DNA from: Actinomycetota bacterium
Lineage (GTDB): Bacteria > Actinomycetota > Actinomycetes > S36-B12 > UBA5976
Direction: 5' to 3'
Assembly (NCBI GenBank): GCA_005789325.1
Contig: SXYE01000059.1
Coordinates: 1 to 15,813 of the forward strand
Length of the DNA stretch: 15,813 nt
Positions within the stretch are counted from its first letter, which is position 1. Each line of letters starts with the position of its first letter. Positions 7,133-15,000 of the stretch are shown piece after piece. The notes below the pieces were generated by a model. That model did not search any database. It was not told the origin of the DNA and saw only the letters and a program-made list of their open reading frames with translations. The position numbers and the translations under genes are program-made.

Positions 7133-7150
7133 TTGTGACGGTTTGCACAA
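7133..7150. promoter_or_regulatory. CRP-like palindrome upstream of whiB1
   Basis: TTGTGA-N6-GCACAA matches the TGTGA-N6-TCACA pattern of CRP-family regulators at all but one base. Its centre is about 52 bases upstream of the whiB1 ATG. In M. tuberculosis whiB1 is known to be controlled by the CRP homologue Rv3676 through two such sites. Occupancy here is inference. Confidence 0.55.
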
Positions 7151-7181
7151 CCTTTATTGGGCAAAATCTTCTGAAATCAGG

Positions 7182-7197
7182 TGTCACTTTGGTCACA
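7182..7197. promoter_or_regulatory. Second CRP-like palindrome in the whiB1 / nikM intergenic region
   Basis: TGTCA-N6-TCACA differs from TGTGA-N6-TCACA by one base. It lies 48 bases (centre to centre) from the first site and about 45 bases from the Nur-like operator, so it could influence either divergent gene. The whiB1 promoter itself could not be placed with confidence. Confidence 0.42.
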
Positions 7198-7223
7198 TTG
7201 AGGATAAATCGGACAGGAGGCCT

Positions 7224-7244
7224 TATTGCAAAGTATTTGCAATA
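7224..7244. promoter_or_regulatory. Nur-type nickel operator ahead of nikM
   Basis: A 21-base palindrome has perfect 8-bp arms (7224-7231 and 7237-7244) and a 5-base spacer. Its core is TTGCAA-N5-TTGCAA, which is the consensus I recall for Nur, the Fur-family nickel repressor of Streptomyces. The left half-site coincides with the probable -35 hexamer (7226-7231) and the rest fills the spacer. A bound repressor would therefore block RNA polymerase. Regulator identity is inferred; no nur gene is in the window. Confidence 0.78.
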
Positions 7245-7253
7245 GCATAGAAT
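7226..7253 (+). promoter_or_regulatory. nikMNQO promoter
   Basis: TTGCAA (7226-7231, four of six matches to TTGACA) and TAGAAT (7248-7253, five of six to TATAAT) are separated by 16 bases. Initiation near 7260 would leave about 20 bases of leader containing AGGAG (7271-7275) before the TTG start of nikM. The operator overlaps the -35. Confidence 0.6.
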
Positions 7254-7279
7254 TATCAATATTCCCCGTTAGGAGCTAA

Positions 7280-7960
7280 TTGAAAATCCCGCAACTGCAC
7301 ATACCTGATGGTTTCATTAACGCCCCAGTTTCGATCCTTTTTTTGGTAATTTCTGCTTTTTTTGTGTTCTTGGCTCTGAGGGGTGCCAAAAATCAGTTAG
7401 ATGAAAAAGTTGCACCATTAGCTGGATTAGCAGCAGTATTTATTTTTGCTATGCAAATGATTAACTTTCCAGTTGCAGCAGGAACAAGTGGACATTTAAT
7501 CGGGGGAGCCTTAGCTGCGATATTGATTGGACCTTGGGCAGGTGTGCTCGCAGTTACTGTGGTTTTAATTGTCCAGGCATTAGTTTTTGCAGACGGTGGA
7601 TTGACTGCAATTGGATTAAACGTTTTCATTATGGCAGTGCTTGCAACTTTGGGAGCCTGGTACATATTTCGACTTTTACAAAAAATATTTCCAAAAAATC
7701 GAATCGGATTTTTATCTGCAACAGCAATTGCTTCATATTTAAGCGTGCCAATTAGCGCAATCGGTTTTACCCTTCAATTTGCACTTGGTGGCACCGCTGC
7801 CATCACCCTAGACAAAGTTTTAATTGCCATGGTTGGAGTTCACTCTGTCATCGGAATAGGTGAAGCCATAATTACTGTACTTACGATTTCAGCCGTCTTA
7901 TCTGTAAGAAAAGATTTAGTTTATGGTGCTTCGAATTTAAAATTGTCGTTGGTTAATTAA
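7280..7960 (+). CDS. nikM: ECF transporter S component for nickel (NikM/CbiM)
   Basis: This is the substrate-binding membrane subunit of an energy-coupling-factor importer for Ni2+ (or Co2+). Its 226 residues are almost all hydrophobic helices. Hallmarks are HIPDGF (7-12), GTSGHLIGGALAAILIGPWA (68-87, with H72) and FADGGLTAIGLNVF (103-116). In structurally known NikM the metal is held by the amine of Met1, His2 and His67. Here the matching histidines are H7 and H72, both displaced by exactly five, because the start is TTG at 7280 next to AGGAG (7271-7275). A CTG codon at 7295 would place His second but lies 19 bases from that ribosome site. Nickel is favoured over cobalt by the operator upstream and by the nearby nickel superoxide dismutase. 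It is the first gene of the operon. Confidence 0.9.
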   Translation: MKIPQLHIPDGFINAPVSILFLVISAFFVFLALRGAKNQLDEKVAPLAGLAAVFIFAMQMINFPVAAGTSGHLIGGALAAILIGPWAGVLAVTVVLIVQALVFADGGLTAIGLNVFIMAVLATLGAWYIFRLLQKIFPKNRIGFLSATAIASYLSVPISAIGFTLQFALGGTAAITLDKVLIAMVGVHSVIGIGEAIITVLTISAVLSVRKDLVYGASNLKLSLVN

Positions 7961-7968
7961 GGGATAAA

Positions 7969-8256
7969 ATGACAACTAAAAAAATCGTGCTAATCGGATT
8001 GGCGATATCGATATTTATTGCGTCAATGCTTAGTTTTTATGCAAGCGCTAATCCTGATGGACTTGAATTTGTTGCTGAACAAGTTGGATTTCTAAATACA
8101 GCAAAAGATAGTGCGGTGTCGGGTTCACCATTGGCTGATTATGCATTAATAGGACAAGAAAATGAGAGATTTTCTGTAGGCATTGCGGGCATAGTTGGAG
8201 TAATTCTTACAGCAGTTATTTCTTTTGGCTTATTTACTTTTCTTAAAAAAAGATAA
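7969..8256 (+). CDS. nikN: ECF transporter accessory subunit NikN/CbiN-like (PDGLE protein)
   Basis: A 95-residue protein has two membrane helices (about 5-26 and 69-91) and an external loop with the diagnostic PDGLE (29-33) and SPLADY (53-58). CbiN/NikN partners of this type assist metal loading into the M subunit. It sits 8 bases after nikM with AAGGG just upstream of its ATG. In several nickel systems the M and N parts are fused or N is replaced by NikL; here N is a separate gene. Confidence 0.88.
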   Translation: MTTKKIVLIGLAISIFIASMLSFYASANPDGLEFVAEQVGFLNTAKDSAVSGSPLADYALIGQENERFSVGIAGIVGVILTAVISFGLFTFLKKR

Positions 8257-8266
8257 TTTAATTTAA

Positions 8267-9043
8267 ATGGGAAACGTTCATAATCATATTTCTTATGGTA
8301 TTTATCAACATCGACATAATTGGTTTCACCAGCTCCCATCGCATATAAAAATTGCCTCAGTTTTTTCTTTTGTACTTGTGGTTGTGCTAACCCCAGGAAA
8401 TTTTTTTCAGGCTCACTTAAGTTATGCATTAATTGTTATAGGTTTACTTATTTGGAATCAAATACCTCTTAGTGCGATTAGAAAAAGGCTAATAATTGAA
8501 ATTCCCTTTGTTTTATTTGCTTTTTTCTTACCAATTTTTGGTACTGACCCAAAGATAGATTTTTTTGGTTTCAAACTTTCAGAACCGGGGTTGTGGGCTG
8601 GCTGGAATATTTTGATAAAAGCAACAATTGGAGTAATGATGTCTTTAATTCTTTCATCAACTACTCCTCAAAGAGAGTTATTAGTTGGGCTTGAAAAATT
8701 GAAATTTCCAAAATTGTTGGTTCAAATAATGTCTTTTATGATCAGATATACAGTTGTTGTAACGGAAGAATTAAAAAGAATGGCTATTGCTAGAGAGTCA
8801 AGATGTTTTGAGGCCAGAGGCCCGAAGCAGTGGGGTGTCTTAGCTAGATCTGCCGGGGCACTTTTTATTAGGTCTTATGAAAGAGGAGAAAGGGTACACA
8901 TGGCCATGCTTTCCAGAGGCTACACAGGATCACTTCCCTTGACTACTGTGCAATTTTCAAGTCGCCAAGATCAAATAAATGGAACATTATTGCCTTTAAT
9001 TGCAATAAGTGTATTTTTGATTTGGAGTGTAATTCTAAATTGA
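8267..9043 (+). CDS. nikQ: ECF transporter T component (NikQ/CbiQ)
   Basis: The 258-residue transmembrane coupling subunit links the S component to the ATPase. Hydrophobic helices lie at about 27-45, 51-64, 76-92, 118-131 and 240-257. The two cytoplasmic coupling motifs that grip the ATPase are visible as EARG (182-185) and SRG (216-218). The His-rich opening MGNVHNHISYG resembles actinobacterial NikQ starts as I recall them, supporting the ATG at 8267 although no Shine-Dalgarno precedes it (AT-rich AATTTAATTTAA). It is 10 bases after nikN and overlaps nikO by 4 bases. Confidence 0.88.
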   Translation: MGNVHNHISYGIYQHRHNWFHQLPSHIKIASVFSFVLVVVLTPGNFFQAHLSYALIVIGLLIWNQIPLSAIRKRLIIEIPFVLFAFFLPIFGTDPKIDFFGFKLSEPGLWAGWNILIKATIGVMMSLILSSTTPQRELLVGLEKLKFPKLLVQIMSFMIRYTVVVTEELKRMAIARESRCFEARGPKQWGVLARSAGALFIRSYERGERVHMAMLSRGYTGSLPLTTVQFSSRQDQINGTLLPLIAISVFLIWSVILN

Positions 9044-9789
9044 CAGCTGCATTGGAAATAATCGATCTAACTTTTACATACCCTGATGGAAGACAAGCGC
9101 TTAATAATGTCAATCTAAAAGTTAATAGGGGAGAAAGAGTTGCGTTATTAGGTCCAAATGGTGCTGGAAAAACAACTTTAGTCATGCACCTTAATGGGAT
9201 TTTGGCATCTGAAACTGGTGAAGTAAAAGTAGCAGGTATAAATGTTGAAAAAAATAACTTATTTGAGGTAAGAAAAAGAGTTGGTTTAGTATTTCAGGAT
9301 CCAGACGATCAATTGTTTATGACTACTGTTAGAGACGATGTTGCGTTTGGTCCGGCCAACATTGGTTTAACGGGATCAGAATTAGAAGAACGAGTTGATT
9401 TTGCATTAAGTCAAGTAAAAATGAGAGAGTTTGCTGACAGGCCTCCACACCACTTATCTTTTGGTCAAAGACGAAGAGTTGCTGTTGCAACAGTCTTAGC
9501 AATGAAACCAGACATCTTGGTCTTGGATGAGCCAAGTAGTAATTTAGATCCAGCTAGTAGACGAGAATTGTCAGAGATTTTACTCAGTTTAGATGTAACA
9601 ATTTTGATGGTGACACATGATTTACCTTACGCTCTAGAAATATGTCCCAGAGCTGCAATTTTAAATGGTGGACAAATTGTTGCTGATGGAACAACTAGAG
9701 ACCTACTTGCGGACGAAGACTTAATGAAAAGTAACAGATTAGAGCTTCCTTTTGGCATGCATTTAGACCATATTCCACATCACAGGTAG
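9040..9789 (+). CDS. nikO: ECF transporter ATPase (NikO/CbiO)
   Basis: This 249-residue ABC ATPase powers the nickel ECF importer, probably as a homodimer since only one ATPase gene is present. Motifs are Walker A GPNGAGKTT (38-46), Q-loop Q86 in FQDPDDQLF, signature LSFGQRRRVAVA (139-150), Walker B ILVLDEP (159-165) and H-loop H193. The signature reads LSFGQ instead of LSGGQ, a change I recall from related actinobacterial proteins. The tail HLDHIPHHR is histidine-rich and could touch metal. The start is taken as TTG 9040, giving a TTGA overlap with the nikQ stop and GGAG (9024-9027) upstream; a longer frame from TTG 9022 is possible. Confidence 0.9.
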   Translation: MTAALEIIDLTFTYPDGRQALNNVNLKVNRGERVALLGPNGAGKTTLVMHLNGILASETGEVKVAGINVEKNNLFEVRKRVGLVFQDPDDQLFMTTVRDDVAFGPANIGLTGSELEERVDFALSQVKMREFADRPPHHLSFGQRRRVAVATVLAMKPDILVLDEPSSNLDPASRRELSEILLSLDVTILMVTHDLPYALEICPRAAILNGGQIVADGTTRDLLADEDLMKSNRLELPFGMHLDHIPHHR

Positions 9790-9795
9790 AAACTT

Positions 9796-10182
9796 ATGAA
9801 TTACATTAAAAAAAATTCAGTTGCAATCTGTTACAAAATTGCAATCATACAAGGAATATCTCTTGGGGTTTATGCTCTGTGGGCATTCGTAAGCGCATTA
9901 TTAACAGGAGAAATAGAGAGAATTGACACTTTTATAACTGAGAATATTGTCTATGCCATATTCGTAATCTCAATTATTCTTGTCGCAAAAGGGTTTCAAA
10001 AGTTAAAAAAGTTTGCTTTTACTCCTTTTTTACTTATTCAACTATTTGCAATAATAATTGGTTGGCCTTTTGTAGAGGATTCAGATTTAACAACAAAGTT
10101 TTTTGGTTTAGTTATAATCTCTTCATCAATCTTTGGCCTAGTTCTTGCACTCTTACCAATCAATAGGAATAAGTTTTATTAA
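9796..10182 (+). CDS. Four-helix membrane protein of unknown function, last in the nickel operon
   Basis: I do not recognise a named family. The 128-residue protein has four predicted membrane helices (about 12-36, 50-66, 74-92 and 101-121), a lysine-rich N-terminus and the cytoplasmic loop KGFQKLKKF. The third helix and following loop (QLFAIIIGWPF) have the look of a small actinobacterial integral membrane family often annotated only as hypothetical. It starts 6 bases after nikO and precedes the operon terminator, so it is probably cotranscribed with the transporter. A role in nickel handling is inferred from position only. No metal-binding motif is obvious: there are no histidines and a single cysteine (C12). 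Confidence 0.75.
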   Translation: MNYIKKNSVAICYKIAIIQGISLGVYALWAFVSALLTGEIERIDTFITENIVYAIFVISIILVAKGFQKLKKFAFTPFLLIQLFAIIIGWPFVEDSDLTTKFFGLVIISSSIFGLVLALLPINRNKFY

Positions 10183-10199
10183 ATTCACCTTTAAATAAT

Positions 10200-10232
10200 T
10201 AATGCCCTAGAAAATATCTAGGGCATTATTTT
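10200..10232. terminator. Bidirectional terminator between the nickel operon and sodN
   Basis: A perfect 12-bp stem (10200-10211 with 10217-10228, containing GCCCTAGA/TCTAGGGC) has a five-base loop. TTTT follows on the plus strand and an A/T-rich tract flanks the other side. It lies between two convergent genes and serves both. Confidence 0.88.
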
Positions 10233-10241
10233 AATTATTTA

Positions 10242-10637
10242 CTAGGCTTTTTTGGTTTCCCAAAAAATTGTGTCGATTTCTTTAATTTTGCCTAATAAGT
10301 TATCTGCCACTGCGACATCATTTGTGCCCTTGGTTCCAGCAGCACCTGCAAGTTTTGTTGCTTCATTGAACAGAACATGAAGTTGTGGATACTTTTCAAA
10401 ATGTGCTGGTTTGAAATAGTCTGTCCACAAAACCCATAGGTGTTCTTTGACCAAATGTGATCTTTGTTCTTTGATTGCTACGGCGCGACTTTTGAAGTCA
10501 GCATCTTTTGAATCGTTGTATTTAACCATGCATGCTTTAACAGACTCAGCTTCAATTTTTGCTTGGGCTGGGTCATAAACACCACAAGGTAAATCGCAGT
10601 GAGCAAAGACGGTTGTCTTAGGTGACCATAAACTCAT
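10242..10637 (-). CDS. sodN: Nickel superoxide dismutase precursor
   Basis: Ni-SOD disproportionates superoxide in the cytoplasm as a hexamer of four-helix bundles. The precursor is 131 residues. A 12-residue leader (MSLWSPKTTVFA) must be removed to free His13 as mature His1 of the nickel hook HCDLPCGVY (13-21). Mature numbering then gives His1, Cys2 and Cys6 as ligands, Tyr9 at the substrate channel, and Glu17 and Arg47 positioned to hold His1; all are present. The C-terminus FWETKKA and the DYFKPAHFEKYP segment match Streptomyces Ni-SOD from memory. Mature length is 119 residues. A strong AAGGAG (10649-10644) lies six bases before the ATG. The gene is divergent from its protease gene sodX and convergent with the nickel operon. 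Confidence 0.98.
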   Translation of the reverse strand: MSLWSPKTTVFAHCDLPCGVYDPAQAKIEAESVKACMVKYNDSKDADFKSRAVAIKEQRSHLVKEHLWVLWTDYFKPAHFEKYPQLHVLFNEATKLAGAAGTKGTNDVAVADNLLGKIKEIDTIFWETKKA

Positions 10638-10700
10638 TGTTTACTCCTTCGGATTGTTATTCCTGAGATTACCTTGAAAGTAACTCTTTAGCACAATGAG

Positions 10701-11012
10701 ATGGTGGGTAACTTCGGTCTGATGGTGGCAAGGGTGCAAGGTGACTCGATGGCGCCTGCGTATCACTCGGGAGATTTGGTACTAATTAGAAAGTCTCGAA
10801 AAGTTAAACGAAACAACGTTGTCATTGCGAATCGTCCGGATCGAGAAGACTTGCTAATCATCAAAAGAGTAATAACCATCACAAATAATGGTTATTGGTT
10901 ACAAGGTGACAATTCTGAATTTAGTGATGATTCAAGACTTTTTGGAGAAGTACCTAAGAACTTAGTTAAAGGAATTGTGATGTTTAAGTATTGGCCGTTA
11001 TTTACAAATTGA
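10701..11012 (+). CDS. sodX: Ni-SOD maturation protease (signal-peptidase-like)
   Basis: SodX is a small S24/S26-family Ser-Lys protease that trims the SodN leader so the new N-terminal His can bind nickel. In the 103-residue frame the catalytic serine is S16 in QGDSMAP and the general-base lysine is probably K55 in IIKRV. GDN (69-71) and SDDSR (75-79) complete the signal-peptidase boxes. There is no membrane anchor, as expected for a cytosolic substrate. ATG 10701 has no good ribosome site; ATG 10722 would give a protein starting MVARVQGDSM, also plausible. It is divergent from sodN with a 63-base gap, and its last 15 bases overlap the convergent aldolase gene. Confidence 0.93.
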   Translation: MVGNFGLMVARVQGDSMAPAYHSGDLVLIRKSRKVKRNNVVIANRPDREDLLIIKRVITITNNGYWLQGDNSEFSDDSRLFGEVPKNLVKGIVMFKYWPLFTN

Positions 11013-12023
11013 GTTAATATCAGCTGCAAAATTTTCTACATCTTCAATCGTGGTATCCCATGAACACATAAGTCTTACTTCACCTGTGTTGTCGTTCCAA
11101 ACATAAAAATTATGTTTCTTTTGCAATTCAATTGTGTGTTGTGGATCAAGAATTGCAAATACTGCATTGCTTTGAGTTAGCTGAGTCATCTTTACTTTTG
11201 GATTATTCTCAATTTTAGAACGAAGTAACTTTGCCATTTCGTTAGCATTTGAAGCATTTTGCTTCCATAGATCATTTGTTAATAATGCAACAAACTGAGC
11301 AGCTAAATAACGATGCTTACTGGCTAATTGCATAGAAGATTTTCTTATCCAGGGATATTTTTGTCCTAATTCTGGTTTAAATAACACGACAGCTTCGGCA
11401 CCCATTAAACCATTTTTAGTTCCACCAAATGAAAAAATATCAACACCAGCCTTGCTAGTTAAGTCTGCAATTGAAACCCCAAGACTTGCAGCAGCATTAC
11501 TAATTCTTGCCCCATCCATATGTAGATATGAATTATTTTTATGTGCAATGTCGGCCAAAGCTTTTATTTCACTAGGAGTGTAAACAGTTCCCATTTCGGT
11601 TGATTGGGTGATTGAAACAACATTAGGTTGAGAAGTGTGCGGATCTCCCATACGAATCCAAAGTGGGGCAATTAATTCAGGAGTTAATTTTCCATCTTTT
11701 GTTGGGATATCTAATAATTTAACTCCCAAAAGTCTTTCGGGTGCGCCACCTTCGTCAACATTTATATGAGCAGTACTTGCACAAATAACTGAATTCCAAG
11801 AATCCATAACTGTTTGTAGGCCTGTGATATTTGCGCCTGTGCCATTAAATACAAAGTTAACTTCACATTTTGAATCTTGAAGAGTGTTTCTAATTAATTC
11901 AATTGCGTTAAGAGTTACATCATCTGCGCCATAGGCTTTTACATGATCTTGGTTAATTTCTGAAATTTGCTTTAAAACTAAAGGGTGAACTGGAGCATAA
12001 TTATCGCTTGCAAATGATTTCAT
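10998..12023 (-). CDS. ltaE: Threonine aldolase / beta-eliminating lyase family PLP enzyme
   Basis: This fold-type I pyridoxal-phosphate enzyme of 341 residues is probably a low-specificity threonine aldolase, splitting L-threonine or allo-threonine to glycine and acetaldehyde. Visible features are an early SDNYAPVHP segment, GTGAN (61-65) in the phosphate region, H86 as ring-stacking histidine, HMDGAR (168-173) with D170 for the pyridine nitrogen, Schiff-base lysine K203 in SFGGTKNG and R317 for the substrate carboxylate. Length is normal for the family. Other activities of the beta-eliminating lyase group cannot be excluded. AAAGG lies eight bases before the ATG. It follows kgd on the same strand after 46 bases, so read-through is possible. 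Its 3' end overlaps sodX by 15 bases. Confidence 0.88.
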   Translation of the reverse strand: MKSFASDNYAPVHPLVLKQISEINQDHVKAYGADDVTLNAIELIRNTLQDSKCEVNFVFNGTGANITGLQTVMDSWNSVICASTAHINVDEGGAPERLLGVKLLDIPTKDGKLTPELIAPLWIRMGDPHTSQPNVVSITQSTEMGTVYTPSEIKALADIAHKNNSYLHMDGARISNAAASLGVSIADLTSKAGVDIFSFGGTKNGLMGAEAVVLFKPELGQKYPWIRKSSMQLASKHRYLAAQFVALLTNDLWKQNASNANEMAKLLRSKIENNPKVKMTQLTQSNAVFAILDPQHTIELQKKHNFYVWNDNTGEVRLMCSWDTTIEDVENFAADINSICK

Positions 12024-12069
12024 GGCTACAGCCTTTCATAGGCTTAATAACTATTTAGCTTTGAGGGGA

Positions 12070-15000
12070 TTATTCGATTATTGATTTAATTAAATCTGCT
12101 TGTTCTTGATCGTGCTTGGTATGAGAACCAACAGCAGGAGCACTAGAAGCTGGTCGAGAAGATCTTGTGACTACGCGACCTAGTTGAGGTGCAAGTTCAG
12201 TCATAACAAATGGATAGGCGCCTTGATTAGCAGGTTCATCTTGTGCCCAAATAATTTTTGCATCATTTGAGTAACCAGACAAAATTGATTTAATTTCTTT
12301 AATAGGAAGTGGGTAAAGCCTTTCAAGTCTGATAATCGCAATATTTTCTAGATTTCCAGCATCTCGTGCTGCAGCAATTTCGTGACTTATTTTTCCAGTA
12401 CACATCACAATCTTGTTAACTTTTGACTTATCTGTTTTGATATCCTCTATTGCTGGCACAAATTTTCCATCTGTAAATTCTTTCGTCGCACTTGTAGCTG
12501 GTTTTGCTCTCAGCATTGATTTAGGAGTAAATACAATTAATGGCTTGTTGTGCGGATTCAAAACTTGCCAACGTAATAAATGAAAATATGAAGCAGAAGT
12601 AGATGGTTGGGCAATAGTCATGTTGTCTTGAGCGGCCAGGCTTAAGAATCTTTCAATTCTTCCTGATGAATGATCTGGACCTTGTCCTTCCATTCCATGT
12701 GGAAGTAGCAAAACTAAACCAGATTCTTGTTGCCATTTTTGTTCACCTGATGAAATAAATTCATCAATAATTGCTTGAGCGCCATTTGCGAAATCTCCAA
12801 ATTGGCCTTCCCACATAACGAGTGATTCAGGGCTTGCCACTGAATAACCGTATTCAAAACCCATTCCAGCAAATTCTGTTAACGCAGAGTCAATTATGAA
12901 TAATCTTGTGCCATCTTTAGCAACTTGCTTTAAAGGTTTGTAACCTTTACCAGTTTTGTAATCAACGATAACTCCATGTCTTTGACCAAAAGTTCCACGT
13001 CTGGCATCTTGACCAGCAATTCTGACCCAATGACCTTCTGAAAGAAGCGAACCAACAGCTAAAGCTTCACCCATTGCCCAATCAATCGTGTCATCTTTAA
13101 TCATTTGGGCACGACGTTCTAATTGTGGCCACAATCTTGGATGAGGAGTAAATCCTTCACGTAGATTTACTTGAGTTTGAGCTATCCGATCAATTAGTTC
13201 TCGACTAATTTTTGTTTCAACTTCGACAGGAAAAGTGGGCCTATTGTCCACCGGAATCGAATCAACTTTCTTCAAATCACTCTTTGTTTCAGCCAAAACT
13301 CTTTCTAATTGGTTTTGGTAATCGATTAATGCTGATTCAGCTTCTTCAACAGTTATATCTCCACGACCAATTAGTGATTCTGTGTAAAGCTTTCTTACGC
13401 TTCGTTTTTCATCAATTACTTGATACATCAATGGTTGAGTTAATGAAGGATCATCTGCTTCATTATGTCCTCGACGACGATAAGTAATCATGTCAATAAC
13501 TACATCTTTTTTGAATTCTTTTCTGTACTGATAGGCAAGTCTTGAAACGATTGAAACTGCTTCAGGATCATCACCATTTACGTGAAAAATTGGTGCTTGA
13601 ATAGTTTTGGCCATGTCACTTGCATAGGTTGAACTTCGACCATCTGCAGGAGAAGTAGTAAAACCAACTTGGTTATTAACAATTAAATGAATAGTTCCAC
13701 CGGTTTTGTAACCACGTAATTTGGAAAGATTTAAAGTTTCAAGCACTACACCTTGACCTGCAAATGAAGCATCACCGTGCATCAAAATAGGCAAAATGGG
13801 AAAGTCGTGCCCTTTTCCTAATTTGTCTTGTTTAGCTCTAACAATTCCTTCAAGCACTGGATCAACTGCTTCAAGATGAGATGGGTTAGCAGCTAAATAC
13901 ACAGGAACACTGGTTCCTTGATCCGTTACGAATTTTCCATAAGTTCCCAGGTGATACTTAACATCACCAGAACCTTGCACAAATCCGGCTGAACCTACAT
14001 CTTCAAATTCTCTAAAAATTCTTTCATAAGATTTTCCAGCAATATTGGCCAAAACATTTAATCGACCACGATGAGGCATTGCAATATCAACTTCAACCAA
14101 GTTGTCATCGGCAGCTTCAACTAAGATTGAATCAAGTGAAACTATTGCTGATTCACTTCCTTCTAGTGAGAACCTCTTCTGACCTACATATTTTGTGTGA
14201 AGGAATTTTTCAAAAGCTTCTGCTGCATTTAATTTTCTAAGAATTCTTAACTGCTCTTGTCTATCCATTTTTTCGTGTGGCTTTTCAATTCTTTCTTGAA
14301 TCCATTTTCTTTCTTCAGGTTCTTGAATATGCATGTATTCCACACCAATACTTCTTGTGTATGAATCTTGCAAACGATTCAAAATGTCACGAAGTTTCAT
14401 AAACGGAACTCCACCAAATCCACCTGTGGCAAATTCTCGTTCCAGATCCCAAACGCTTAACCCGTGATTGACCATTCTTAAATCAGGGTGAGTTCTTTGT
14501 GCATATTCCAAAGGATTTGTATCAGCAATTAAATGTCCACGAACTCGGTAGTAATGAATTAATTCTTGAACTCTGGCGACCTTATTTATATCTTGGTCAT
14601 GGGTGGTTGCGATATCTGTTGCCCAAACATATGGTTTGTAAGGGACTTCAAGTGAAGCAAAAATATCTTCGTAGAAATTATCTTTACCTAAAAGTAGTTC
14701 ACTAATTCTTTTTAGGAATTCACCACTTTGAGCACCTTGAATAATTCGGTGATCATAAGTTGAAGTTAAAGTAATAACTTTGCTGATTGCTTGTCTTGCC
14801 AAGGTTTCTGCAGCAGCACCTTGCCATTCGGTTGGGAAATCAAGAGCCCCAACACCAATAATTGCACCTTGGCCTTCCATAAGTCTTGGTACTGAATGTT
14901 GTGTTCCAATTGTGCCAGGGTTAGTAACACTGATTGTTGTTCCTTGGAAATCTTCAACAGTTAATTTTCCTCCACGAGCTCTTCTAACTAAATCATCGTA

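Noticed and set aside
7105..7279. Possible cobalamin riboswitch before a cobalt-type transporter
   Set aside because: No B12-box or long structured leader is visible, and the probable transcript leader is only about 20 bases.
8139..8429. 96-codon minus-strand ORF across nikN and nikQ
   Set aside because: It overlaps two confident genes in the opposite direction and shows no family features.
9813..9846. Two TTGCAA half-sites near the start of the unknown membrane protein gene
   Set aside because: They are direct repeats too far apart and inside coding sequence, so not an operator.
12030..12044. Small hairpin AGCCT/AGGCT at the ltaE ribosome site
   Set aside because: Only 5 bp with a 5-base loop. 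It could mask AAAGG, but it is too short to call a regulatory element or terminator without conservation data.
13212..13487. 91-codon plus-strand ORF opposite kgd
   Set aside because: It is antisense to the conserved E1 part of kgd and low in complexity (rich in Leu and Gln), with no independent support.
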